A stretch of 64,000 bases of DNA from contig JAVMKO010000003.1 in assembly GCA_032164245.1 (NCBI GenBank), positions 6,768,651 through 6,832,650 of the forward strand, given 5' to 3'. Under the pieces are notes generated by a model that was given only the letters and a program-made list of their open reading frames with translations, was not told the DNA's origin and did no database searches. Position 1 is the first letter of the stretch, and every line of letters begins with the position of its first letter. Positions 22,105 to 33,557 of this stretch are shown here, piece after piece. Position numbers and translations under genes: made by a program. The stretch comes from Sternotherus odoratus (lineage: Eukaryota; Chordata; Testudines; Kinosternidae).

Positions 22105-22971
22105 TAACATTCCTGTGGTGGGAAGAACCCCTCAGCAGTCCAACACTCTGGCATTTAATTTCAGAAAGGGGAACTATGTAAAAATGAGGAGGTTAAACAG
22201 AAATTAAAAGGTACGGTGATGAAGTGAAATCCCTGCAAGCTACATGGACGCTTTTCAAAAACACCATAATAGAGGCCCAACTTAAATGTATACCCCAAAT
22301 TAAAAAACACAGTAACACAACTAAAAAAGAGCCACCGTGGCTTAACAACCATGTAAAAGAAGCAGTGATTGATAAAAAGGCATCTTTTAAAAAGTGGAAG
22401 TCAAATCTTAGTAAGGTATACAGAAAGGAGAATAAACACTGCCAAATTAAGGGTACGACTTTTCAGATTCAAAGAGAGGAGACTAAGGGGGGGGGGGGAG
22501 GGGATATGATACCGGTATATAAAATTATGAGTGGTGTGGAGAAAGTGAGCAAGGAAAAGTTATTTACTTGTCCCTATAATATAAAAACAAGGGGCCACAA
22601 AATGAAATTAATGGGCAATGGGTTTAAAACAAATAATAGGAAGTTCTTCTTCACACAGTGCACAGTCAACCTGTGAAACGCCTTGCCAGAGGAGGTTGTG
22701 AAGGCTAGGACTATAACAGGGTTTAAAAGCGAACTGGATAAATTCATGGAGGTTATTAGTCAGGATGGTTATTAGTCAGGATGGGTAAGGAATGGTGTCC
22801 CCTAGCCTAGGTTTGTGAGAGGGTGGTGATGGAAGGCAGGGGAGAGATCACTTGATCATTACCTGTTAGGTTCACTCACTTCAGGGCACCTGGCATTAGC
22901 CACTGTCTGTAGACAGGATACTTGGCTGGATGGACCTTTGCTCTGACCCAGTACGGCCATTGTTATGCTCT
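22105..22971 (+). mobile_element. CR1 LINE with internal deletion of the reverse transcriptase
   Basis: 22105-22451 carries the CR1 ORF2 segment after the endonuclease (FKNTIIEAQLKCIPQIKK, EPPWLNNHVKEAVIDKKASF, with trailing KKWK). At about 22452 it jumps to the C-terminal segment (DMIPVYKIMSGVEK, then RGHKMKLMGNGFKTNNRKFF), skipping the reverse transcriptase. The 3' UTR follows, ending CTCTGACCCAGTACGGCC and TTGTTATG. The fused frame stays open for 150 codons (22224-22676), probably by chance. GGTTATTAGTCAGGAT is duplicated in tandem at about 22750-22785. Confidence 0.85.
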
Positions 22972-23932
22972 TAGGTAAACAGCAGAAACTTTCCACCAGC
23001 ATGACCAGAAAAGTAGTACTGTGAAGTAGCTGAGGCACATTTGTGCTGAGAGGAGGGTTTTATGGGTGAGGGAAGGATAAACACACTGAACTTAACACCC
23101 CATACACACAAAGTTTACATAGTTCAGACAACAAAAGGACTGGTTGTCAAGACTGGTGCAATTTTGACACACACTGGCAGAAAGATCCAAAGATTTTATT
23201 TTAAAAGGATAAACTAAGGAGAGGAACGCAAGGCTACACATCTATTTTGTCAGCGCTAAGCAAAGATGACAGATTGCAATAGACCACATTTGCAAGCATA
23301 TGTCAACAGACAACACATACACACACACTGTTCTTACAACTAGAGAAAATTAAACCAAAACTGGAGTGAAAATATTTTCCTCACCAGAGTTTAAAAGTGT
23401 GCTGCAGTGATATTGAGGTCAGATCCTCAGCAGATGTAAACAAAATAGAATTACACCAGCGGAGTATGTGGCACTAGGACTTTTCTCTGGCATGTTTTAA
23501 TAGGAGGTAACCTCAGTGTGAAATTCCTGGAGGGATGTGTTCAAGGGCGTGCCTTGAATGGAAGGAGAGTGACAAGACTAGACGGAGTCAAAGATTTCAG
23601 GTTCTTTGTGAGAAGAATACATTTGATTTTTCTGAGCTAAGAGGCTGAAATACTTCTCCTGACATCAAAAATAAACATTCACATTATTACCCTACTTCAG
23701 TGTCAAGAACAGACTGAAATAAGATTGCTGCCAAGAAAAAACATGTCCTTCCCAGAAAGCAATGGTACAAGTAATCCATTGTGTCCTCTTTCAATAAAAG
23801 GCGTTTGCAGATGTGATACAGAATCAAAGCAAAACTAAAAAACTCTGATTCTAACATCTACTGATCTAAAGCACATGATCAGCAAACACTTTTCCAAAGC
23901 AATAAGTATACTAATGCTTCTTTCCTCTCAAA
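22972..23932. other. Unassigned; short (AC)n near 23315
   Basis: No gene was recognised. GAGGTCAGATCCTCAGCAG at about 23413 resembles an old palindromic MITE end. Confidence 0.4.
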
Positions 23933-24118
23933 AATCAGAGGGGTAGCCGTGTTAGTCTGGAATAGCAGAGGTAACAAAGAGTCCTGTGGCACCTTAAAGA
24001 ATAACTATAAAGTTTTGAAGCATAAGCTTTCGTGGGCTAATACCCACTTCAGCCCACGAAAGCTTATGCTTCAAAACTTTATAGTTAGTCTTTAAGGTGC
24101 CACAGGACTCTTTGTTAC
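23933..24118. mobile_element. Family-1 short repeat inserted as a near-perfect foldback
   Basis: A head (GGGTAGCCGTGTTAGTC) leads into arm 1 at 23969-24038, a 12-base spacer (24039-24050), and arm 2 at 24051-24120. The arms are reverse complements at 69 of 70 positions; the one difference is AAGAATAAC against AAGACTAAC. CTTTCCTCTCAAA occurs exactly at 23920-23932 and 24119-24131, a 13-bp target duplication. The inverted dimer therefore arrived as one insertion. The last two bases of arm 2 coincide with the duplication. Confidence 0.95.
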
Positions 24119-24131
24119 CTTTCCTCTCAAA

Positions 24132-24517
24132 CTCACTCTTGGTTGTTTTCTAAAAAATGAAGGAAGGAAGAATTGTTCCCCTCAACACAGGAAACACTAG
24201 GAAAAGAAATATTTTCTTCAATTGCTTGCTGGTAAATGAAGTTAGTCCATAACATGACAACATACTAGTGACTTTACACTGCAAGTGAAGCAAGTTCACA
24301 TCTTTCCTTGCTTAGAATAGGGCTTGTCATTGTAAGGCTCCCCTGGGAGAAGGGTGGATTAATTTCTGTTGTCAGTGCTTTGTGCTGCTCCAAATCATTT
24401 CCATTTATAATTAATAAATGAATTACAGTGTTGTGCCTTCCATCAGCAGTCACACACCACCAAACACTAGACGAAAAGACAAATGTATGAGATAAGCAGT
24501 TTATTGAATCAAAAGTC
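24132..24517. other. Unassigned
   Basis: Nothing recognised. Confidence 0.4.
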
Positions 24518-24647
24518 CAGTGGTTCTCAACCTTTTTTCATTTTTGCACCCCTAAAAATGTCAAGTGTAGGTGTGGAGCCCAATAGAAATCTTAAACATA
24601 GTCTGCAGACCCCCATGGATCTGCAGACCACAAGCTGAGAACCACTG
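24518..24647. mobile_element. Short hAT-like MITE (CAGTGGTTCTCAACC)
   Basis: The ends are CAGTGGTTCTCAACC and GCTGAGAACCACTG; symmetry extends outside as AGTC and GACT. At 130 bp it retains little besides the ends. The target duplication is not clear. Confidence 0.85.
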
Positions 24648-26095
24648 GACTAAAAAACAGTTACCGCACAAGTGTAAAACTTACAGCATCCAATCACTGG
24701 TGTGTATATGAAATAAATATCAGCAAAATTCTTTTTAAATCAGAGATTCAGTGCAGAGAATTTATAATGCAATTATGTTAATTTGTCTGAATTTTTGTAT
24801 TTGATGCTAGAGCTGAAAATACGAACTTACGTTTTAAAAGCTTTCATTTCATGTTACTGAAAATGGTTCTTTCCAGACCCCAATAAAAAATATCCAATAA
24901 TACAATTATCAATTAAACTTACCCTCTCATCCCACTCCCTACCCTTCTCCTTCCTTCATTCTAACAATGAACTATCTATCTACAGAAACATTCTGGGCCA
25001 GATCCCTAGCGGGGGGGAGGGGGGGGGAGAACAGGCATGTCTCTATTGACTTTAACTAGCCTATGTCAATTTACATCAGCCCTTTCACTTTTTCACAGCT
25101 GCCTGTCCGACTGCTAATTACAGCAAAACACAATACTGGACTTTTGCTTCCAGAAAATTAAGATAGATTCTCATTAAAGATATGAATTAAATGAATTTAC
25201 AACAGGCCTTGGGAGAAAGCCTACTCCCTCACCTTTACCAACGTCTGTTCAAGCAAGATTTAGAATGTCCTTCTGTTATCCGCAACCCAAACTAAATCTA
25301 TGTGGCAGAAGTCAATGATCTTGTCTGTCTGCACCAATCATAGCATGGGGATAAACAAATAGCTGCAGCTCTTGATGTCAAGCCCTGGGCGGACAATACA
25401 TTAATTAAAAAGATACCTGACAAAATCACGTCAGGTCCACATGCAGGGACTCAAAGCATTCAATCTGCAGCAAAGCATTCCCCTCTACACCAGATAGTAA
25501 ACTAATACAGCCCAGTGATAACGGCATCCCAGTTAAAATGAGCAGAGGAATGTTCATTGTCCACCACTCTCCAAAGCAGTTGTATTAGGGAAGCACTTCC
25601 GGCAATAAGGAAATGAACTGCATGTCTAATAAGTAGTACATTTACACTGCTCACCAAAAAGAGGAAACAAATATTCCTGCAGCTTATTGAATATTAGTAG
25701 TTACACAGGTGTGTTTTAAAAAGGGAAAGAATAAAATCAAAATATCCAATTAGAAAGAATTAGTGTAATTGCAGGTTCCATTTTATCCCTCCATTCAAAG
25801 CATAGAGGCCTCAAATTAATGCAGAGCTAGGATACAGAGCTTCGTGCTGCTTAATGCTTTTAAACAAACCCGGGAAGTTCAGTTAATTTGGGTTTGAGTG
25901 AGGGTCTCTCTTTTCTCTCCTATCCCCTGCTGATTTCATAAATGCTCCTTAAAATAGGGCTGGTTATAAAACTGAATTTTCTTTCTCCGTAGATGATGTA
26001 TGCAGAGGATAGGCCAGATTCAAATTTAGGCACTCATATATATATGTGCACATTACTTACGTATGCAAAGCAGGTATGTGTGTATAAATTAGGTA
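24648..26095. other. Unassigned AT-rich intron with a poly(G) interruption
   Basis: No gene was recognised. A G-rich run is at about 25009-25028, next to CTATTGACTTTAACTAG, which resembles the palindromic-MITE core. Confidence 0.4.
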
Positions 26096-26630
26096 CAGAA
26101 ACTCCTCACTTAAAGTCATCCCAGTTAACGTTGTTTCGTCGTTAGGTTGATCAATTAGAGAACATGCTCGTTTAAAGTTGTGCAATGCTCCCGTCTAATG
26201 TCATTTGGCTGTCGCCTGCTTTGTCCACTCCTTGCAGGAAGAGCAGCCCATAGCAGCTAGCTGCTGGGGGCCTGTAACTAGGGTGGACCGACAGCCCCCC
26301 ATAAGCTTCCCCTAACAGCTCCCCACTTCCCTAAGTTCCCTGTGCAGCAGCTGCCCAGCAGGCCATCAATTGCCTGCAGTTCAGAAGTCCCTCCCCCCAC
26401 TGCCACGTGCTGCTCCTGCCCTCTGCCTTGGAACTGCTTCCCGACACTCCTGCTTGCTGTGGGGGAGAGGGGAGGAAAAGGGGGGTAATGTCAGGGTGTC
26501 CCCCTCCCTGCTGCTCCTGCACCCTGCTTACCCCACCTTCCATAGAGCAGGCAGCAGCTGTGGCTCAGCTTGCTGATTTAATTAACAAGGCAGTGTACTT
26601 AAAGGGGAAATGCAAGTCTCTGGGCTTGAC

Positions 26631-26861
26631 TACACTTGAAATTTCAAAGCGCTGCTGCAGAAATGCTCCTGCGGCAACACGTTGAAGTGCAAGTGTGGTC
26701 ACGCGCGAGCTCTCCACAAGGGGGATTAGCTCCAAGCGCTCGGAACCTGGCTCCCAGCACTCAGAACCTGTTCACACTAGCGCTTTAAAGTGCTGAGGGT
26801 GATTTTTCACACCTGAGCCAGCAAGTTAGAGCGCTATATAATCTCAGTGTAGCCAAGCCCT
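26631..26861. mobile_element. hAT-like MITE nested in the Tigger-like element
   Basis: The ends are TGGGCTTGACTACACTTG and AGTGTAGCCAAGCCCT, with AGCGCTCGGAACC and AGCGCTTTAAAGTGCT inside. It is absent at the collinear position of copy 2 (about 50690), so it inserted later. Confidence 0.85.
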
Positions 26862-27059
26862 CTGTCTGCCCTCCCTCCTTTCCTGCTCCTTGTAGACTGT
26901 GAGAGTTAACCCTTGAAGGCTCAGCCGATAGTTACTGCTAAATGAACTAAGCCATTGCCTGGGCGATATCCCACCCTCTGACATCTCCACCTCAACCAAG
27001 CTTCACAATCATTATCACTGTGTACCAGTATTAAATTGTTTAAAACTTATACTCTGTGT

Positions 27060-27127
27060 GTATCTCTCTCTCTCTCTCGGTGTGATTATATATTTTATAT
27101 ATATATATATATAGATATAGATATAGA
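27060..27127. repeat. (TC)n, (TA)n and (GATA)n-like microsatellite
   Basis: TCTCTCTCTCTCTC then TATATATATATA and GATATAGATATAGAT. Copy 2 has only a short version near 50900. Confidence 0.85.
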
Positions 27128-27130
27128 TTT

Positions 27131-27241
27131 AAGATTAGCAGCCGTGTTAGTCTGTATCTGGGCTATAGCCCACGAAAGCTTATGCTGAAATAAACTAGTT
27201 AGTCTCCAAGGTGCTACATAGTCTTCCTCGTTTCAAATAAA
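27131..27241. mobile_element. Family-1 short repeat with forward head and inverted body
   Basis: AGATTAGCAGCCGTGTTAGT (forward) is joined at 27160/27161 to GGGCTATAGCCCACGAAAGC, whose remainder is the reverse complement of the normal body. ATATAGA(T/C)TT at 27121-27130 and 27242-27251 is a 10-bp target duplication with one mismatch. Copy 2 shows the empty site as TAATATAGTCTTTTGTCTGG. Confidence 0.9.
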
Positions 27242-27394
27242 ATATAGACTTTTGTTTGATGAAAAAAATTTCCCTGGAACCTAACCCCCTCATTCACATA
27301 AATTCTAATGGGGAAATTGGATTAGCTTAACATCATTTCACTTACCGTCACATTTTTCAGGAACATCACTACAACGTTAAGTGAGGAGTTCCTG

Positions 27395-27584
27395 TAAATG
27401 CAAATACACGGTCATAATTGGGTATGCCTAAATGTGAAAGTCTGACCTTTGATCTCTGGAATTATTTATTTAGTTAAGTCAGTAAGGAAAAGAGAAGAGT
27501 AGGTCCAATTTCTACTCCACAAACACCAGATAAAATCCTCTTGCAAAGGAATATAAAAAGAGATCATTTTATTCAAATTATAGA
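27395..27584. other. Unassigned
   Basis: Nothing recognised. Confidence 0.4.
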
Positions 27585-27725
27585 TCACTATCAGAAAATG
27601 ATTCACTTGCCCAAGGTCACAAAGCAAGTCAGTGGTAGAGCTGGAAAAGAGAGCACAGAATTCCTGACTCCCAGCCCTGTGCTCTAACCAATAGTTCACT
27701 TTGCTTCCCATTGTTCTCTGCATAC
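27585..27725 (-). mobile_element. MIR-type SINE (antisense)
   Basis: CACTTGCCCAAGGTCACAAA, GCAAGTCAGTGGTAGAGCTG and CTGACTCCCAGCCCTGTGCT-CTAACCA closely follow the antisense MIR consensus. Confidence 0.8.
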
Positions 27726-28312
27726 AACCAAGTTCCTCCCTGGAAATAGGATCTTTATTTATGGGATCCCTCCATCCTGCCAATTGCCTTAATCTCTTGT
27801 TTCTGTATCTTGGACTCTTAGTATTTTTAGTGGACGCTTACAATTCTGATGTAAATATTGGCAAAACCTAACTGAAATATTCTCTGGCATTCAAGATTCA
27901 GGGTTTTTTTAAGTCATTTTTTAAACTCCTTTCTCCTTATTTTTGGAACACCTCCCACTACTCTTTTTGCGCCAGACTGTTCATATTTTTTAAACGCCGT
28001 CTGCTTACAACACTTTTTACTTCAACAGTATCAGCCTCTGTTGCTCTTTTTCCTGGCTCCGACATAGCTGGGATAAATTCCAATCCCAATCTCAAACCGC
28101 TCCTGAGATGTTTTACTGCTACCGTAGGAGTGTGGTATGTCAGGCAAAATTCATTTCCAGCACTACCACAAGTTTCGTCATAGATGCAGCCGGGAACCAG
28201 CTGTAAAACAGTTAAAAATACTCCTCCACTTCCTACCAGCATGGAAGAACAGGAGAGAGCCACAGGGTACAAGTTTTCGCATAACAATGTAATTCTATAC
28301 ATTCATTTAGGG
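27726..28312. other. Unassigned intron
   Basis: A 114-codon open frame at 27958-28302 (minus) has no recognised domain or supporting context and is not called. Confidence 0.4.
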
Positions 28313-28682
28313 TAGGAGTTCTCAACCTTTTTCTTTCTGAGCACCCTCCCTCCCCTTTTCCCCCCTCCCCCTAGAAAAACTTCAAGGCCCACCTGTACCA
28401 CAATAACTGGTTTTCTGCATATAAAAGCCAGGGGCAGTGTTAAGGGATAGCAACCAGGACAACTGCCTGGGGCCACAGGTCACAGTGGCTCAACTGAAGC
28501 TACACTGCTCAGGCTTTGATTTCAGCCCCGGTGGGGGGCAGGGCTTAGGGCCCTGGGTTTCAGCCCCTATGCAGTGGGGCTTCAGCTTTCTATCCTGGGC
28601 CCCATAAAGTCTAAGGCCGGCCCTGCTTGGCTGCCCCCCTGAAAGCAGCTTGCAGCCTCAGACCCCTGATTGAGAACCACTG
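28313..28682. mobile_element. hAT element (CAGGGGTTCTCAACC family), copy 2
   Basis: The left end TAGGAGTTCTCAACCTTTTT and right end TTGAGAACCACTG. The interior GCATATAAAAGCCAGGG and GGCTTCAGCTTTCTA is shared with 15955-16336. TTTAGGG and ATTAGGG flank it as a probable decayed target duplication. Confidence 0.85.
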
Positions 28683-28689
28683 ATTAGGG

Positions 28690-29139
28690 CATTTGTCACT
28701 GCCAAACCTTTTGAGAACACATTAGTGAATCCCTGTGTACATCTGTTAGTGCTTACCGCTACACATACATACAGGCACACAGGCTTCCTGTCCCTGAGAG
28801 CTTACCTAGAATTATACATCACACTTATTCCCACTGTTTCTAAACATCTTACACCTGGTTTTAAAGAGTACAAAAATCTCTTAGCCTCAGTCTTTTTCTC
28901 TGTCCCACAAATGGCAGGAAATTTCAACTTCTCACCTCTAGCTAGACAAAGAACTCTCCACCCCTCCCCCCTTAACTCCAGAGAAGACTGCTAAATGATT
29001 TAGCTTTAGAGAGTTGTAAATTTCACTTTTCATCCTTCAGGTGGGAGGGCAAACAGGCCGACTCTTCTAAAGTTGACCCCACTATTGCACTATGGGGAAA
29101 ATATAGACTAATTCTCACTGGCTCTTGTACCAGTTCAGC
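28690..29139. other. Unassigned intron
   Basis: Nothing recognised. Confidence 0.4.
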
Positions 29140-30662
29140 TGAATTGAAGAAGACATGGTTGTAGGGGGCAATCTTGGTTTGAGCGATCATGAGCTAATTC
29201 AGTTCAAACTGAATGGAAGGATAAATAAAAATAGATCCGTGACTAGGGTTTTTGATGTCAAAAGGGCTAACTTTAAAAAAATCAGGAAATTCATTAGGGA
29301 GGTGGAGACTGAAGAACTTGTGGATTTAAAGGCAGAGGAGGCTGGCATTACTTCAAGTCACAGTTGCAGAAACTATCAGAAGCCTGCATCCCAAGAAAGT
29401 GGGAAAAATTCATAGGTTGAAGTTGTAGACCAAGCTGGATAAGCAAGCACCTCAGGGAGTTGATTAAGAAAAGGCAGAAAGCCTACAAGGAGTAGAAGAT
29501 GGGAGGGATCCACAAGGAAAGCTACCTTATTGAGGTCAGAACATGTAGAGGATAAAGTGAGAAAGGCTAAAAGCCATGTAGAGTTGGACCTTGCAAAGAG
29601 AATTAAAACCAATAGCAAGAGGTTCTATAGCTATATAAATAAGAAGAAAACAAAGAAAGAAGTGGGACTGCTAAACACAGAGGATGGAGTGGAGGTTAAG
29701 GATAACCTAGACATTGCCCAATATCTAAACAAATACTTTGCCTCAGTCTTTAAGGAGGCTAACGAGGAGCTTAGGGATAATGGCAGGATGACAAATGGGA
29801 ATGAGGATATGGAGGTAAATATTACCACATCCAAGGTAGAAGCCAAACTCAAAGAGCTTAATGGGACTAAATCACATGGTCTGAGGAATGGAAAACCTGT
29901 CTTATGAAAGGAGACTGAAAGAACTTGGCTTGTTTAGCTGAGGGGAGATAAGATTGCGCTCTATAAACATATCAGAGGGATAAATACCAGGGAGGGAGAG
30001 GAATTATTTAAGCTCAGTACCAATGGGGACACAAGAACAAATGGATATAAACTGGCCAGCAGGAAGTTTAGACTGGAAATTAGATGAAGGTTTCTAACCA
30101 TAAGAGGAGTTAAGTTCTGGAACAGCCTTCCAATGGAAGAAGTAGGGGGAAAAGACTTATCTGGCTTCAAGATTAAGCTTCATAGGTTTATGGAGGCGAT
30201 GGTATGATGGGATAGTCTAATTTTGGCAATTAATTGATCTTGGACTATTAGAGGTAAATATGCCCAATGGCCTGTGATGGGATGTTAGATGGGGTGGGAT
30301 CTGAGTAACTACAGAGAATTCTTTCCTGTCTGGCTGGTGAGTCTTGCCCACCCGCTCAGGGTTTAGCTGATCGCCGTATATGGGGTCGGGATGGAATTTC
30401 CCCCCAGGACAGATCGGCAGAGGCCCTGGGGGGGTTTCGCCTTCCTCCACAGCGTGGGTCACGGGTCACTTGCTGGAGGATTCTCTGCACCTTGAAGTCT
30501 TTAAACCGTGATTTGAGGACTTCAATGGCTCAGACATACATTAGGGGTTTATTATAAGCGTGGGTGGGTGAGGTTCTGTGGCCTGCATTCTGTAGGAGGT
30601 CAGATTCACTACTAGATGATCATAATGGTCCCTTCAGACCTTAAAGTCTATGAGTCTATGAA
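29140..30662 (+). mobile_element. CR1 LINE, internally deleted, about 1.5 kb
   Basis: It begins at the end of the endonuclease (GLSDHELIQFKLNGR), runs through VRKAKSHVELDLAKRIK, FYSYINKKK and LNKYFASVFKEANEE, then jumps at about 29880 to the C-terminal segment ENLSYERRLKELGLFS-type sequence, again omitting the reverse transcriptase. Stops and shifts follow. The 3' UTR (GGCTGGTGAGTCTTGCCCAC, GCTCAGGGTTTAGCTGATC, ATGATCATAATGGTCCCTTC) ends with TCTATGAGTCTATGA, the usual CR1 terminal octamer type. A 125-codon open frame remains at 29530-29907. Confidence 0.88.
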
Positions 30663-31099
30663 TGGGTAGAAGCAGAAGCCTAGACAAGATGCTAGCAGGC
30701 AGCCCTATTTAGACCAGCACCTTGATTAGACTTGCTTTTCTGCAGGTTTAACTAAAAGATACTACTGCACTGAGAACTATACAAGTACCTACACAGAGAG
30801 TGGAGAAAGACAGATGCCATGCTAAACACATAATCCACACCTGCGCTCCATCTAACCCCACAGAAAATCCTAGGTATTCAATGAACCCACTCCCACAAGC
30901 ACTACAACCAAGCCAACTACCTGGAAAAAGAACCCTATGAAAGCTAATATTCAAATAGCGGCCATGAGAAAACACTGACGGGAAAATCAGGTCAAAGGGT
31001 AAAATTTGCATATGACACAGGAAAGTCAATCACTCAAATCAGTTCAGCATCCTACCTGTCCATCCTGGAATCTCATCATACACAACTGTTATAAGACTG
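30663..31099. other. Unassigned intron
   Basis: Nothing recognised. Confidence 0.4.
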
Positions 31100-31200
31100 C
31101 ACTGAATAGTGACAGAAGGTGGGTTAGGCAATACTTTTTATTGGACCAAGAGACAAGATTTTGAGCATATGCAGAGCTCTTCTTCAGGTCTGGAAAACAC
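31100..31200 (+). mobile_element. Family-2 repeat fragment
   Basis: GGTGGGTTAGGCAATACTTT, TTATTGGACCAAG and CAGAGCTCTTCTTCAGGTCT match the family-2 repeat. It stops where the MITE at 31207 begins. Confidence 0.8.
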
Positions 31201-31206
31201 ACCCAG

Positions 31207-31919
31207 AGGTCTTGGCTACATTTGCGAGTTAGAGCACATTAAACAGACCTAACTCCCGACCGTCCACACTGGCAAGGTACGTAGAGCGCCTGGACTCTGC
31301 CGCTGGAGCGCTCCTGATAATCCACCTTCACGAGAAGCATAACGCTTGCTGCACCTTGGCTGAAACACACAGCGTCAGTGTGAATGAGGAGTTGCACTAC
31401 TGCGCTCTGACTGACCTCTGGAAACATCCCATAATCCCCTTAAATCGAGTGGCCACTTTTGTCATTGTTTCGGAATCAGCTGCAGGAATGAGGATGTGCC
31501 CGTTCAAGCTCAATTTCTGACAGTCAGCTCAGGGGCAACGCAAACGTTACTGAGGAATGCTGTCTGCTGTGAGCGAGAAAGAGAGGCAGGGAGGGGAGGG
31601 GGATGCTGCTGTCTGAATTTACAAGACAGCATGCTGACACTCTCAGCACCCCAAAAACCCACTCTCTCTCTCCCCTCACATACATACACATGCCTTGTCA
31701 CACTCGCCCTCCACATTTGAAAAGCATGCTGCAGCCACTCACACACTGGGATAGCTACCAGAATGCACTGCTCTTTGTGGCATTGCAAGAGCTGCTAATG
31801 TGGCCACACCAGTGTGCTTCCGGCTGAGTGTGTAAACACAGAGCAGCCTTCTTCCCACTGCGCCCTCTGAAGGCAGGGTTAACTCCCAGGGCTCTACAAC
31901 TGCAAGTGTAGCCATACGG
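31207..31919. mobile_element. Large hAT-like MITE
   Basis: The left end AGGTCTTGGCTACATTTG and right end CAAGTGTAGCCATACGG. The interior AAAGCATGCTGCAGCC, ACTGGGATAGCTACCAGAAT and GTGGCCACACCAG parallels 17960-18628. About 710 bp, no transposase. Confidence 0.75.
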
Positions 31920-32029
31920 AGAATAGAGAGGACAACCTAAATGTGACTAACTTGTAAAGTACCTAAATCCTCAGACTAGGATTTGAGGCACCAATCCTAA
32001 CAGAATGTGGGTGAACAATTACAGAGGAT

Positions 32030-32275
32030 GGAAAGTCTCATGGTGCAGGGACTAGGCTGGAACTCTGGAGATTTGGGTTTGACACCCAGCTGCCAGACCC
32101 TTTTTGTATGACTTGAATATTTACTTCCACTGGCAAGCACAAACGCACAGAGACTAAGAGTAATGGGTTCAAAAGCTGGCTCTCAATCGCTCTGTGCCTC
32201 GTTTCCCACTGTTAAGGAGGGAGAAGCTAGTAATAGTTCATTTCTGTCTTCTCCTAGCCTATAAATTGATTGAGC
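32030..32275 (+). mobile_element. MIR-type SINE
   Basis: AACTCTGGAGATTTGGGTTT, then CCAGCTGCCAGACCC and CGCTCTGTGCCTCGTTTCCC follow the sense MIR consensus, with an internal stretch around 32110-32180 that does not fit well. Confidence 0.65.
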
Positions 32276-33557
32276 GGAATCAGTCTTATACTATATGTAT
32301 GTACAGCTCTCGCTGTTCCAGTCTCATTTAGGGCTTCACGGCTCTATGTAATACCATCATATACATATAGCTACTAAAACATGGACCACAGCATCAGTGT
32401 ATATACACACACTTGATCAGTTCAAGTATATGGTTAATGTAGTGTTCAGTGCACAGGTCGTAGCCACACTAATTTTATTAAGATGTTCCATTTTGGATTC
32501 CTGCCTAGGTCTTCCTCCTCAACACCTATTTCCTTCTCAAACTCTACCTGAAAACTATTCCATTGTGCATATGAATATTTTATTTGAAGAGAACAAGACT
32601 TTTTTCTTTTAACCGCTTGCAGAACTATTTGTTCTAGGGTTTTCCCCAAACTGATTCCACCTCAGAAAACTCTGTTAATAACAAGCAGCACTTTAGTGTA
32701 ACCCTCTGTCTTCCAAGCCTTCTACCCCAATTGCCTTCTGGCAACCTGGGCTGTTAGCTATTGAACTGACTGTAAATTTCAGTAGATCTATCAAAGAATA
32801 TGCAATAAAGGGGAATTTTAGATTTATCGATTTCACCTTCACAGGGAACCCAAATTTTCTAGTCCATTTTAACAGGCTAGAAAGGCCAGAAATATAATTT
32901 CCCCCTCTCCTCCATTTCTATTCCTTGCTCCAATGCTTGAAAAAGGTTTGTTGGTCTTGAAAAAAATATCAATACTAGCCTTAAAAACTGTTTTCTGGTC
33001 ATGGAAGATCACTAGAGAATGAATCAGAAAAAAAGTCTCACTATTCTCCACAAGCTCCTTTCTCTCACCTTCCCTATTAATTCAAGCATGATCTTTGCTT
33101 CTCTCTCCCCTGACCTGGTAGTTAGATAAATACTTTACACCAGATGAAAGCTTTTAGAGGGTATAAAGCTTTGGTTTCTACCTCTACCACTTCTCAAGAC
33201 AGTGGCTGCTAAACATCAAGTGAGGATTTGAGGGAAATAAAGCAAAATAGAAAATAAGGTATTTGAGGGATTCAGATTTCTCCATGCTATACCTCTACCA
33301 TCTTGCCCAGTACAAATTCTCTACGGTTCTGTTTTAATTCTTGTCTTTTATGATAGGTAAGAGACCTGGTTCAAAAGAAGTGATGTCTTGTTGCTGATGT
33401 CTTGAACACCTCCCCCCCACACACACACACACAAATTACATTGCTGCTAAATAGATTTCATATGATTGTGTTGGTGAGGAGGTAGTCCAACACACTGCGA
33501 AGGCAAAGTCCACCCTTTTAAAAGGTTAAGGAAAACTCTTCTCTTCAAGGGCTAGAG
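32276..33557. other. Unassigned intron; C/(AC) run at 33410-33434
   Basis: No gene was recognised in about 1.3 kb. Confidence 0.4.

Larger units (their letters stand above)
26096..27394 (+). mobile_element. Tigger/pogo-like element copy 1 carrying two nested insertions
   Basis: Ends TA-CAGAAACTCCTCACTTAA and ACGTTAAGTGAGGAGTTCCTG-TA give CAG...CTG with TA duplication. Copy 2 (50133-51071) is collinear: TGCTCGTTTAAAGTTGTGCA, GGTCGTTTGGCTGTCGCCTG in variant form, CAAGCTTCACAATCAT. Relative to copy 2, this copy has an extra MITE at 26631-26861 and a family-1 insertion at 27131-27241. It has no transposase, and its 1.3-kb length includes the guests. Confidence 0.88.

Noticed and set aside
22224..22676. 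150-codon frame as a new small gene
   Set aside because: It fuses two CR1 ORF2 segments across an internal deletion, so it is LINE sequence, not a host gene.
29530..29907. 125-codon frame as a host gene
   Set aside because: The residues match the CR1 ORF2 spacer region, and it lies within a CR1 copy.
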